Part shown: positions 1 through 9,921 of the stretch, piece by piece
Layout of the letters: each line of letters opens with the position of its first letter
How positions within the stretch are numbered: the stretch's first letter is position 1
Assembly: GCA_943788815.1 (NCBI GenBank)
Contig: CALSRS010000001.1
Location: 1,487,501-1,551,500, forward strand
Source of the DNA: an uncultured Gammaproteobacteria bacterium
GTDB taxonomy: Bacteria; Pseudomonadota; Gammaproteobacteria; Eutrophobiales; Eutrophobiaceae
Length of the DNA: 64,000 nucleotides
Reading direction: 5' to 3'
Program-made: the position numbers and the translations under genes
The notes under the pieces: model-generated
What the model was told of the DNA's origin: nothing
Databases searched by the model: none
The model's input: the letters and a program-made list of their open reading frames with translations, nothing else

Positions 1-619
1 AATCATTTCCATAGTAATCTTCTATAGCTTCAATGGCCTTGCCATTTAGTATAGATCCACCACGGGTTGTAATCAGAACCGGATTGTTGGGTGAAACGGC
101 ATCAACCCTGGAACGATTGATCATATTTTGATTCAAGGCAGGTACTGATATAGGAGGAGGGCCCATCACGACTCTGATCCATTTTCCATCATCGACCTGA
201 CGTGCTCTAGCTTCAATAGCCTTTACAACATTATCAGCAAGTTCTTGTGGTTCATTGCCGTTGACCCTGAGTTCAAGTAAATCTGGTATAGAATTAACAA
301 CCCATGGAAACCCGGTAGCGGTTTCATAGATATGATTATGGGTATCGATATATCCAGGAGTAACCGTATTCCCCTTGGCATCAATCACCTCTGTCCAGTC
401 TGCAACCAATGCCCTGATTTGAGCATTAGTACCAACTTCAAGAATTTTATCACCCTGAATCGCAATGGCTTCAGCTATGGTGACCTGAGTAGGATCATCA
501 CTGTCTGCGGTAATGACCTTACCATTTAATATCACAACTTCTGCATAAGGTGATGTAGCAGCAATTACCTGCCCGACGAATGCAAAAGCCAGTAATAATG
601 TTAATAAGAATTTCATCAT
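1..619 (-). CDS. YtcJ-like exported amidohydrolase, N-terminal part (runs off window start)
   Basis: Reverse complement from the cat at 617-619 reads MMKFLLTLLLAFAFVGQVIAATSPYAEVVILNGKVITADSDDPTQVTIAEAIAIQGDKILEVGTNAQIRALVADWTEVIDAKGNTVTPGYIDTHNHIYE..., closely resembling the ORF at 9922-11898; no stop before the edge. Confidence 0.88.
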   Translation of the reverse strand, partial: MMKFLLTLLLAFAFVGQVIAATSPYAEVVILNGKVITADSDDPTQVTIAEAIAIQGDKILEVGTNAQIRALVADWTEVIDAKGNTVTPGYIDTHNHIYETATGFPWVVNSIPDLLELRVNGNEPQELADNVVKAIEARARQVDDGKWIRVVMGPPPISVPALNQNMINRSRVDAVSPNNPVLITTRGGSILNGKAIEAIEDYYGND

Positions 620-921
620 GTCCCCTTCCTTAAATTTTCAATCAAAAAAAACAAATATTCAGTCGGTATTTTACTTCATATCCCGATATCGTCTACTAGA
701 TTAAAATTAAAATTCTCATTTTATTCATAAAAGACCGCTGACAGAGCTACTTTTGCCCAATTCCCGAATAAAAACTCCCATTATAGAAATGTTCACCCTA
801 TTTTATTGCATATCATAGCTTTCGTAGACTCTATAGACACTGCGTATTTCCTCAACCGGTAGCCAGGGATTTACGCGGTACTTTGGAAGCCTTCTCTTAC
901 AGGGCTGAATCTAAAGCTATT

Positions 922-2403
922 TTATTCTAAAAAATACCCACCTTTAATTGCATCGTCCCATTGCAAAAATACTGCGGGTCCAACACCAAATGGGACACCT
1001 TCCACGTGTTCTCCACTCATATAACCATGGGTACCTAGATCAAACTGCGTGAGTGAGACCTTGGGTGCCGGTTGCATCTTTTTAAACATGGGAATTACGA
1101 CTTCTTCGTAGACTTCTCTGCTGTGGTCTCGACTATGAGCTGTAATTTGAAACATAACCGTTGGAACCGGTTTTACACCTCTTCCCTTCAACTCCCGAGA
1201 TAATCCGATATAGCGATCAACCAGTTCTTCTGTTTCTTCCTTATCGAGATTCATGCGCTTTGCTGTCACTGTTGCCGCTTCTCTTAGAGATTCTTCTATT
1301 CCATGAGTAACTACATATTCAGCCTTGAACGAGGCATATCTTTGGGTATCACCCCAATCTTCCAATATCTCCTCCATGATCATGGGTAGTCGCATTAATG
1401 CTTCAGGACCCTCCTGACCTAAAAGCTCAGGACCCTTGTAACGAGCATCGTCACGCCAGCTTCGGATATAGAGTTCATTAAAAGGATCCGAACGTGACGG
1501 TAACAATATCTCTTCGTCTTGTACTCTCGTGAATCCTTCTATCTTACCAAGCTGACCACCCCAGGCTGCCTGAGCTCGATAGATATAACCAAAAGAAGAG
1601 TTTTCGATTGCCAGGATGCCGCGAATATTGGGTACCCGCTGTGACAACATCATGGTGAATGGACCTCCCGTAGAGTGACCATGCACATAAATAGAAAATT
1701 CATCTTCTGGAAAATGTTTCTTCATGGCCTCAATCCCACCCTTTTCAAAGGCCATGGGCCAACCCGCCATTCGATAGTAAAAGTTCGTTCCTGGTTTGGC
1801 ACGGGCGAGCGTACGGATTCCATAACGTGGACGCTGGCCATAATCCTTGACGACCTCATACTGATCCCGGCTAATGGTTTCACCACGAAGCCAGATAGGG
1901 GTGCGTACATCCAATGAGTACTTGTGGTGATCATAAGCTGTGACATTACGCCCAGGCCACACTCGGTCTGGGGTATGAAAAGCATGCCGACCGGGGTAAC
2001 TCATACTGATGACCTTATAACCCAACTTCTTTGCCATTAGGTCAGCACGTTTATGCATGGTCTTAAAGTCACCACTACCACCATGCAACAAAAAAATACC
2101 TATCTTTTTGCCATCAGCCCCTCGGGCGATTTTAGAAGAATCTACCGGCTCATGAACCGACATACCAATATCCCACTCCATATCAACCGCATTGATGCGC
2201 ATAATATCTTCAACGTAACCCTTCTCTCCTTTCAACGGAATATCAGGTTTACTCATGAAATTACGAATCATGGGGATAATCTCTTCTTCAGGGACATCCG
2301 ATGGTGGGACATAATCTGCAATAGCAGAAACCGACCATGACATGACAATAAGAATGAATGGTTTAATGAGAAATTGTATATATCTAAATGAATAGTTATT
2401 CAT
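922..2403 (-). CDS. Exported alpha/beta-hydrolase family protein
   Basis: 493 aa; N-terminal signal peptide; FLLHGGSGD oxyanion-type motif and GHSTGG nucleophile elbow. Confidence 0.75.
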   Translation of the reverse strand: MNNYSFRYIQFLIKPFILIVMSWSVSAIADYVPPSDVPEEEIIPMIRNFMSKPDIPLKGEKGYVEDIMRINAVDMEWDIGMSVHEPVDSSKIARGADGKKIGIFLLHGGSGDFKTMHKRADLMAKKLGYKVISMSYPGRHAFHTPDRVWPGRNVTAYDHHKYSLDVRTPIWLRGETISRDQYEVVKDYGQRPRYGIRTLARAKPGTNFYYRMAGWPMAFEKGGIEAMKKHFPEDEFSIYVHGHSTGGPFTMMLSQRVPNIRGILAIENSSFGYIYRAQAAWGGQLGKIEGFTRVQDEEILLPSRSDPFNELYIRSWRDDARYKGPELLGQEGPEALMRLPMIMEEILEDWGDTQRYASFKAEYVVTHGIEESLREAATVTAKRMNLDKEETEELVDRYIGLSRELKGRGVKPVPTVMFQITAHSRDHSREVYEEVVIPMFKKMQPAPKVSLTQFDLGTHGYMSGEHVEGVPFGVGPAVFLQWDDAIKGGYFLE

Positions 2404-2692
2404 AACAGAGATTCATCCTCGTTCTAGTTATATAAATTAGTGTTTAAAATACGAATAATACCGTTAAAAATTAGCATATACCGCCCATCTCAATGCGTCA
2501 AATTCCGAGGAACTAAAGGGATTATGGTCATTTTTTCTTAATAGCAATCTTGGATCCATCTCAAAATAGGAGATTTTATTTTTAGACGAGGCCAGAGCCT
2601 TCCAAAAAATGGCGTTTACATTTCAGTAAAGATACATTTGAGCAAGGAGATAACGAAGTATTAAAGATAATAGATCCCTTTTTATAGAGGCT

Positions 2693-4834
2693 CTAAAAAC
2701 TACCGCTAACTGAGAGGTTAATCCTTGCACCGTTATGAAAGGTTTGAACCAGGCTACTATCCACTGCAGTTAGATCTCTCTGGCCAACGTAAAAGGTCCT
2801 TTCCCTGTTTTCATCATAATTGAGGATATTGATCCCTTCCACACGTATTCTGAGACCAAACCATCGAGATGTCTCGGCAAACATATTGAACCACACCCCT
2901 TCTGAACGGATATCCAGTTCATCTACCTTAAATCTAGGTCGCTCCGCCTGTTCACCTACTTCACCACCCCAGGAGAATTGAAGTTCCTTGATATCCTGAC
3001 GGAATTTTATCAAGTAAGACCAGTTGTTTTCATTGGCAAAGGAAAAACCGGGATCCAGACCACCTACCCCTGAAAGTACACGCTTTTCACCAGTGACCGG
3101 ATCTGTCACGGTCGAATCTTGCAACCTGAATCTGGCATCCAGGCGTGCGCCTTTAAGACCAGTCCACTCAAGGGGAATTGTTGCCTCGAAATCTGCGCCC
3201 CAACGCCTGCCGTTACCAATATTTCCTGGTGCCTCAAGGGTCGGGCTAAGTGGGAGTAAATCTTCTACGTCATTGATCCAGTCATGAAACAATGACACCG
3301 AAAAAACACCAAGGCCACCAAACCGCCTTTCATGAGTAATCTCCGCCTGCCAGGTTCCCTGTGGCTTCAAGTTTGGATTTCCGCCCGTGACATCATCATC
3401 CCGTTGAGTCACCGCACTGACGAAATCATTAAAATCCAGTTGCGATACGTCCCGGGCAAAACGTAAGCGGGTCTGATTACCCTGCCTGGGTGAATAACTG
3501 ACATTGACATACGGTTTTACAAAAAAGAAATTTCGATCCAGTTCTACGTCCCCGGTTTGAGAAATATCAGACAACTCGGCACCCAGTCCAAGTTCCACAC
3601 TGATTGCGTCCATGGTCCAACTATCACTCAAGACAAAATCACCGCGTACTTCCTTAACTTTACTATCTGAACCCGGGATATCAACTATGCTGACTATCCC
3701 CCCTGCATGTTCGGTCTGTAGTAGTGAGCTATCCAGAGAATTAAATGCACCCTCCACATTCAACTGTACCGAATGGTTCTCCCATCCCGCGTAGGTAAAC
3801 TCCAGCCGGGTAATGGCCTCCAGGGTTTGCTTGTCGATATCATCAACCGTTAATAACTCCATATCACCGTCAGGATTGAAATCCCTTCTGCCATTAGATG
3901 GACCCTGGTCAAGATAATATAAAAGGAATACTCCTTTTCCGATCATATTCTCACTGAGCAGGCGTTCTGCATCCAGCCCAAGAGCAAACGACAGGTTGCG
4001 GCGCTCTGTATCAATTACAGTAGTACTGGTCTGACCACCAACAGGAGTGACTGTCCGCTCAAGTAACTCGTCCCTAACAACGGCACTCAACTTGGTATTG
4101 AGTGTCACATAGTTCTCACCGATGTAAGTTGAACCGTTAAGATACGTATTGACATCGAAGCCATCAAAACCCGGGCCACCATCATCGTCAAAACGCGACT
4201 CTGTCAGGTTACCGTTTGCATCAAAGATGTTTTCTTGACCACCATCACCGAAATTGCTGTACCTGGCATCGGCACCAATGTTGTATTCAATGTCACCAAT
4301 ACGATCAATCATCGAAATACTTCCACCGGGGGCCAATCCATGCCCGAATGTTTGTCTGGTGAATGCCTCCCAACGTACTGTTGCCGGGATATCTTGCCGC
4401 AGGATGATATTGGCGACGACAGTCTGCCCCTGCAGGTCGATACCACGGACCTGACCACGGATGAGTTCAATGTACTCTACACTGGCCGCCGGGATTCGAG
4501 TCAGTATGGCTGATGGTGAATCCTGCTTGGCACTGGGGCGGCGATCATTAATGAATATGTTACCCAGCGAAGCGCCAAAACCTCTCCTGCCACCTTCCTG
4601 TTGAGCGTTCAGGCAACTGAGACAATCGCTGATAACAAAACCTGGTATCTGCTTGACCATGTCCAGGGCATTATTGGGATTATATTGCTGAAAAAAAGCT
4701 GCCGGATAATTGATGATTTCCTCTGAGGATGTTGCCTCTTCTGCGCCTCTTTGTGCACCAGCAGTTGATCTCTGTTGTGCGATTGCGCTGGTCTGGAGAC
4801 CAAGTAAGACTAAAAATATAATCCTGTATTTCAT
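2693..4834 (-). CDS. TonB-dependent receptor
   Basis: 713 aa; signal peptide, plug-like region (IPGFVISD...GNIFINDRRPSAK...IELIRGQ), long beta-barrel-like C-terminus ending in NLSVSGSF. Confidence 0.82.
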   Translation of the reverse strand: MKYRIIFLVLLGLQTSAIAQQRSTAGAQRGAEEATSSEEIINYPAAFFQQYNPNNALDMVKQIPGFVISDCLSCLNAQQEGGRRGFGASLGNIFINDRRPSAKQDSPSAILTRIPAASVEYIELIRGQVRGIDLQGQTVVANIILRQDIPATVRWEAFTRQTFGHGLAPGGSISMIDRIGDIEYNIGADARYSNFGDGGQENIFDANGNLTESRFDDDGGPGFDGFDVNTYLNGSTYIGENYVTLNTKLSAVVRDELLERTVTPVGGQTSTTVIDTERRNLSFALGLDAERLLSENMIGKGVFLLYYLDQGPSNGRRDFNPDGDMELLTVDDIDKQTLEAITRLEFTYAGWENHSVQLNVEGAFNSLDSSLLQTEHAGGIVSIVDIPGSDSKVKEVRGDFVLSDSWTMDAISVELGLGAELSDISQTGDVELDRNFFFVKPYVNVSYSPRQGNQTRLRFARDVSQLDFNDFVSAVTQRDDDVTGGNPNLKPQGTWQAEITHERRFGGLGVFSVSLFHDWINDVEDLLPLSPTLEAPGNIGNGRRWGADFEATIPLEWTGLKGARLDARFRLQDSTVTDPVTGEKRVLSGVGGLDPGFSFANENNWSYLIKFRQDIKELQFSWGGEVGEQAERPRFKVDELDIRSEGVWFNMFAETSRWFGLRIRVEGINILNYDENRERTFYVGQRDLTAVDSSLVQTFHNGARINLSVSGSF

Positions 4835-5149
4835 TATCTACCCCAACATTAGTTCGATGACTTTAAAAACAGCACCCAAAATGATTGCTTTGTTTTAAAA
4901 TATGGTTCTAAAAAACGAGGCACATCATTACATAATAATATGTAAAAATCATGCAATATCACACGCTTATATAAGAATTAAATAATAATTTTAAATTTTT
5001 ATAACAGACTTGGATAGCGTCTACACCCAGCAAAAATTTTTGACAGTTTGTATGGAAGTCATGACAGTACTTCCCCGGTAATCTGAAATATCTAAATTTG
5101 AACAAATCTGATAAAATTTACGGCTGAATCAAGCAAAGAGGTATTAAAT

Positions 5150-5773
5150 GTGAAACAGGATAAATTGGCCAGCGGTACTAACTCCGCGGCAGCAGCGGAA
5201 ACAGAGAGCGACCAGCCTGCTGGTTATTACCATAGTAAAAAAGACCGAATTTTTGTTCGAGCCATCCAGGGCGCCTACAATATGACTGAAGAACTGGACC
5301 GTCTTCGTGCCATGCCTCGGGTCCGTAAAGCCAAAGACATCAAGTTTGTGGATGGACCTCAGGCCTATAGCCGCCACTACGTAGAACCTAAAGACGGGAT
5401 AACCCAAACATTTCATTTACATCTGGAAGAATATGGACCGGGTGGACAATCGCAAAAACACGGGCATGTAAACGAAGCCGCATTTTATATCCTTGACGGC
5501 GTTGGTTATGAGATTCATGACGGAATAAAATATGACTGGAAGGCTGGTGATGTGGCTATCGTCCATAACAACTGTGTCCATCAGCACTTCAATGCCAGTG
5601 ATACAGAACCAGCACGTGCATTGGTCATTAAGACCAAGCCCATGTTCATGTTTATGAACATGCTGTTTCAGAAAACGGTTATTCCAAGGAAAACTGAGGC
5701 TGCCCCAGGAGGAGAAAATTTCGATGCCAGAGAAGAAGAAGACGATTTTAACCATCCAGAGGGAGGATATTAA
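5150..5773 (+). CDS. Cupin-domain protein (single cupin)
   Basis: GTG start; cupin motifs GGQSQKHGHVNEAAFYILDGVGYEIHDG and HNNCVHQHFN. Confidence 0.8.
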   Translation: MKQDKLASGTNSAAAAETESDQPAGYYHSKKDRIFVRAIQGAYNMTEELDRLRAMPRVRKAKDIKFVDGPQAYSRHYVEPKDGITQTFHLHLEEYGPGGQSQKHGHVNEAAFYILDGVGYEIHDGIKYDWKAGDVAIVHNNCVHQHFNASDTEPARALVIKTKPMFMFMNMLFQKTVIPRKTEAAPGGENFDAREEEDDFNHPEGGY

Positions 5774-5775
5774 TC

Positions 5776-6375
5776 ATGGCCTGGGATGAATCTTCAGTCT
5801 GGATAACAGGCGAAATCAATGATCCGCTTTATCAGAACATGCTTGATGATGCCAGCAGTGCACCTGAACGCAATGCAAAGCGGAATAAAGTTGTTACAGC
5901 GGAAGAGATGCCATGGGAGATGTCTCGTCAAGGCCTGTTAAAACACCTGCTTAACGAACAGATGAATACCCGTATGGAAACGGTTGATGCGTATATGCAA
6001 ATCATACCTCCCGGCAGCCATTCGGGAAAACATCGCCATCTCGCGGAAGAGTGTCTGTATGTTCTTGAAGGACATGGTTACGACCTCCATCAAGACTGCG
6101 ATATTGAAATTACCGATGAGTATTTCTGGAAACCACAAGAAGAAATAAAAAGGTTTGAATGGGAAGCCGGTGACATCATCTATGTACCACCCAATACCAT
6201 ACACCAGCACTTTAATGGTGACTCGGATAGACCTGCCCGATTGATATCATCGACTAACCGTATTTTTAAACACTCCGGTCTCAATGATCTCGAGCAAATA
6301 GAGGATGCGCCTGAATATAAACCAGACATGAAGTTAACGCCTGAACTGGTTCGTACCTTTCTCCGTGGAGAATAG
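5776..6375 (+). CDS. Cupin-domain protein (single cupin)
   Basis: PPGSHSGKHRHLAEECLYVLEGHGYDLH and PPNTIHQHFNGD cupin motifs; begins 2 nt after the preceding cupin. Confidence 0.8.
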   Translation: MAWDESSVWITGEINDPLYQNMLDDASSAPERNAKRNKVVTAEEMPWEMSRQGLLKHLLNEQMNTRMETVDAYMQIIPPGSHSGKHRHLAEECLYVLEGHGYDLHQDCDIEITDEYFWKPQEEIKRFEWEAGDIIYVPPNTIHQHFNGDSDRPARLISSTNRIFKHSGLNDLEQIEDAPEYKPDMKLTPELVRTFLRGE

Positions 6376-6424
6376 GGTATTTATCCTGGCAATGGTTCTC
6401 TGAAAGTCATTTAAAGTATAATTC

Positions 6425-7396
6425 ATGCTGGGAGCCCTCTTAGCGCTTGCCTCAGCAGCTACATTCGGCCTGAATAATGCGGCTGTGAGGCGCGGCGTAC
6501 TAACGGCAACAGTGTTACAGGGAATGGCAATAACAGTCCCCATGGGACTGCCTTTGTTCTTGCTTGCATGTCTATTATTTGGTGGCTTCCACGCACTTAG
6601 TGAATTCTCAACATCCCAATGGTGGTGGATGGCCAGTGCCGGGATAGTCCATTTTATCATCGGCAGGTACAGCAATTACCGTTCCATACGCGCCATGGGC
6701 GCAAACCTCTCCAGCCCGATACAACAGCTCAGCGTTCCTGTCTCAATCATACTCGCGATGATCTTTTTAAATGAGGTGATAACCCCGGTGCGAATCCTGG
6801 GTTTCATACTCGTGATGATAGGTCCTGCCATTATGTTGAAAAGAAAAAAAGGTGCCGGGACACAAAAGTCAAAATCCGGCTTTGAACCACAATATGCTGA
6901 AGGTTTTCTCTGGGGGGGCGTAAGTGCCGTTGCCTATGGTGCCAGCCCCTTATTTATCATGATGGGGCTGGAGTCTGATGGCACGATGGTTGATAGTATC
7001 GCCGGAGGATTAATATCTTATTCCTCAGCTACACTGGTAATTATCGTCCTTATCCTGGTCCTGGGTGGTCGTAAATACATGACTGGTATGGGTGAAACTG
7101 CCCCTAAATGGTTTGCCCTTTCCGGCTTTATTGTTTTCTTTTCACAAATCTTCCGCTACATGTCACTGGCGATTGCACCAATAACGGTGGTTGTCCCCAT
7201 ACAAAGACTATCACCTGTATTTCGGGTCATTTTTGGATGGTTAATCAATCGTGATCATGAGTTTTTTGGTTTCTGGGTGTTATTTGGCATCTTCCTTTCC
7301 ATGTTTGGTGCCATTTTACTGGCTATGAGCACCGATATCGTAATTGCTATATTACCGTCGAGCTGGGCAAGCTTCCTACAGCTAAGTTGGCCATAA
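6425..7396 (+). CDS. EamA/DMT-family transporter
   Basis: 323 aa with about 10 hydrophobic helices; repeats such as SSPIQQLSVPVSIILAMIFLNEVITPVRILGFILVMIG. Confidence 0.8.
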   Translation: MLGALLALASAATFGLNNAAVRRGVLTATVLQGMAITVPMGLPLFLLACLLFGGFHALSEFSTSQWWWMASAGIVHFIIGRYSNYRSIRAMGANLSSPIQQLSVPVSIILAMIFLNEVITPVRILGFILVMIGPAIMLKRKKGAGTQKSKSGFEPQYAEGFLWGGVSAVAYGASPLFIMMGLESDGTMVDSIAGGLISYSSATLVIIVLILVLGGRKYMTGMGETAPKWFALSGFIVFFSQIFRYMSLAIAPITVVVPIQRLSPVFRVIFGWLINRDHEFFGFWVLFGIFLSMFGAILLAMSTDIVIAILPSSWASFLQLSWP

Positions 7397-7484
7397 TACT
7401 TGCACTTTTTTCGGTAAATTCTATATATATTGACAATTTGCGGATAGACGCATAAGGTCTTTTTTCCGGTTAAATTCCGAAATT

Positions 7485-9503
7485 ATGAAGTACTTGATAT
7501 CTTTAAAATGGAAGGGGGAACACATGTTTGAATCCAAACATTATCAGTTATTCGTAAATCGTTTGTTTTTTACGATATTTACATTTTCGATCTGCATCAC
7601 CACTCAGGCAGGCGTTGCGCCATATGCAGACAGTATCATATTAAATGCTAAGGTTATTACCGCTGACAATGATAATCCAGATCTCATCACCATGGCAGAG
7701 GCAGTTGCCATTCGTGGAGACAGGATTATGGCAGTGGGTAGTAATGAAGATATCCGGCAACTAATTGCAGATTGGACAGAAGTTGTGGATGCCAAAGGCT
7801 ACTCTGTCATACCAGGTATGATTGATTCTCATAATCATCTTTATGAACATACTCTTGATTTTCCCTGGTCACTCAAGCAGATCCCTGAAATGCTGGAAGT
7901 ACGTATTGGTGCCAAGGGTGAGGGCGAAGGGATGACCGTTGAAGAATTTACCAATATAGTTCTGGGCGCCATCAAAGCAAGGGCTGCCCAGTTACCAGAT
8001 GGGCATTGGATACGGGTAAATGCTCGTCCTCCCGATGTTGCCGTGAAGGCCTTTGGTACCACCATCACCAGAGATATCCTGGATGAAATTACCCCTAATC
8101 ATCCATCTTACGTCACTACCCGTGGTGGTTCGGTAGTTAACAGTAAGACTATCGAGGCCTTTGAATCATTTTATGGTTCAAGAATGCCAGAAGATTACTG
8201 GCTGGTCTCAAGAGAGCTTGGAACCTCAGGTGAATATAACGACTTTGACCGCTGTGCCAAGATTGACATTATAAACACTCAATTTGGTACTTTTGACCGA
8301 TATATCAATGCCTATATGCAATCCATGCAAGTCAACGCACAAATTGGTGTCACCAGCTACAAAACACATCTACAGTGCGAGGGTGGATTCAGTGCTTCAT
8401 CTCACCTCGATCGTAATGACCTGATGCCGATACGTCTGGCATGGGGACATCGATGGTGGCAACCTTTTTCCTCCAATATTCATGAGATGTATAGACGCAT
8501 TGGTGACTTCACAGGTTACGGATCAGATTTTCTCTGGAGTATAGGCAGCAGTGTCGGTGGTATAGATGCCGGTGGTGTAGGCTGGTGCAGCACCATTCCT
8601 GCCAGTGATTCAATAAAAAGTCGGGAACAATGTCCACCTCTCATTAATGACATTGAAATTGATGATATTACCGAGACGAATATTGTTCCAAACCGTGGAC
8701 GACGACTTGAACACCTGGACACTCTTGCCGAACTAGCTGGTGAAGGCAGGCTGTCTGGTATACCTGGCTGGCACGTTGCAGGTGACGGTGCCGTGGATGT
8801 ACTTCAAAAAACCTATAGAAAATATATGTCTGATGACCGCATTAGTAACCTGAGAATACAGGCAGACCATTGTTTTGGAATTCGCCCTGACCAAATCCAG
8901 ATGGCCGCGCGTCTGGGGCAGACATTTGCATGTAATTTCGATACCGAGAACACTCGCATCATTGAGAAAGATTACGGTGAAGAATACCTGGCATGGAATG
9001 CCCCTGTCGCGAGTATGTTAAAGGCGGGTGTAAATACCGTACTTGGTTCCTTTGGCACCTATGGCCGTGAGCGTTATTCACCTTTTGAAGATGGCGTAAA
9101 TTGGCTGACACGTGAAGATGATGAAGGCGTTCCCTGGGGCTTAAAAGAAGAAGCAGTGCCTGACAGACTGACGCTACTATTGATGATGACCCGTTTTGGT
9201 GGCCATCCCCTGTGGAGAGAAAACGCACTAGGTTCTATTGAACCAGGAAAACTCGCTGACGTTGTGATTTTAAACGGGGATTACATGGCCGGTCCTGTGG
9301 CAGACCTGGAAAAACTCACTTCCATCTTCACCATGGTTGGCGGAAAAATCAACTACGAAGATCCATTACTTCGTGGCAATACCCTGCGATTTAACAGCGA
9401 CACTATTGATTGGACTTTTGATATGCAAACCCCAACCAAGCTGTGGCGCTGGTCAGAAACCCCCGTAGCCCCACCATTTCTGAATGGTGCAAACGGATTT
9501 TAA
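7485..9503 (+). CDS. YtcJ-like exported amidohydrolase
   Basis: Metal-dependent hydrolase motifs MIDSHNHLYE, signal peptide and C-terminal GSIEPGKLADVVILNGDY. The ATG at 7524, after AAGGGGGAACAC, is a more likely start. Confidence 0.87.
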   Translation: MKYLISLKWKGEHMFESKHYQLFVNRLFFTIFTFSICITTQAGVAPYADSIILNAKVITADNDNPDLITMAEAVAIRGDRIMAVGSNEDIRQLIADWTEVVDAKGYSVIPGMIDSHNHLYEHTLDFPWSLKQIPEMLEVRIGAKGEGEGMTVEEFTNIVLGAIKARAAQLPDGHWIRVNARPPDVAVKAFGTTITRDILDEITPNHPSYVTTRGGSVVNSKTIEAFESFYGSRMPEDYWLVSRELGTSGEYNDFDRCAKIDIINTQFGTFDRYINAYMQSMQVNAQIGVTSYKTHLQCEGGFSASSHLDRNDLMPIRLAWGHRWWQPFSSNIHEMYRRIGDFTGYGSDFLWSIGSSVGGIDAGGVGWCSTIPASDSIKSREQCPPLINDIEIDDITETNIVPNRGRRLEHLDTLAELAGEGRLSGIPGWHVAGDGAVDVLQKTYRKYMSDDRISNLRIQADHCFGIRPDQIQMAARLGQTFACNFDTENTRIIEKDYGEEYLAWNAPVASMLKAGVNTVLGSFGTYGRERYSPFEDGVNWLTREDDEGVPWGLKEEAVPDRLTLLLMMTRFGGHPLWRENALGSIEPGKLADVVILNGDYMAGPVADLEKLTSIFTMVGGKINYEDPLLRGNTLRFNSDTIDWTFDMQTPTKLWRWSETPVAPPFLNGANGF

Positions 9504-9509
9504 TCATAC

Positions 9510-9543
9510 AAAAAAAGGAGGAACACAGTTCCTCCTTTTTTTT
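9510..9543 (+). terminator. Rho-independent terminator after amidohydrolase
   Basis: AAAAAAAGGAGGAAC-ACA-GTTCCTCCTTTTTTTT; perfect stem ending in a T run. Confidence 0.88.
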
Positions 9544-9640
9544 ACTCTGTAATGACTGTTCAGATTAATTTTGACTAATTGTTTTCGAAATTTTTTCAGA
9601 ACTTAATCTGTTAATTGCAGGGATACCACTCTATGCAAAA

Positions 9641-9870
9641 TCTAGCATTATTGATGGAGAGTAAATGAGTACTCCGATAGAAGATCTGGATTATTTATAA
9701 TGATTGATGGCAAAACTGCCCAGAAATCTCCTGGATTTTGTGGAAATATCTTGCGTTTTAATACAGACACTGCACAGTGAACAATTAATATGCAAATACC
9801 AACTATTTTATGGCGATAGCTAGAACCACCTGTGATTCCGCCGTATCTACAAGGTACAAACGATTTTTTT
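9641..9870 (+). pseudogene. Relic of a YtcJ-like amidohydrolase C-terminus
   Basis: Reads IIDGE*MSTPIEDLDYL (frame 2) then MIDGKTAQKSPGFCGNILRFNTDTAQ*TINMQIPTILWR*LEPPVIPPYLQGTND (frame 1), aligning to VILNGNYMDTSNEELDQL and ISGKAAYEAPELRGNTFRFNTDSADWTINMVTPTSIWRWTDVPAVPPFLNGANGY. Stops at 9662-9664, 9778-9780 and 9817-9819, plus a frame change near 9700. Confidence 0.88.
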
Positions 9871-9921
9871 AGTACAGTATTTAAAAATATAACGGTAAAA
9901 ATAAGTTATTAAGGAGGGGGC

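Noticed and set aside
1722-1985. Numerous short ORFs antisense to or overlapping larger ones (for example 1722-1985, 3024-3287, 24272-24580, 27324-27737)
   Set aside because: They lie in alternative frames of clear genes, have low-complexity or unnatural composition and no recognisable domain.
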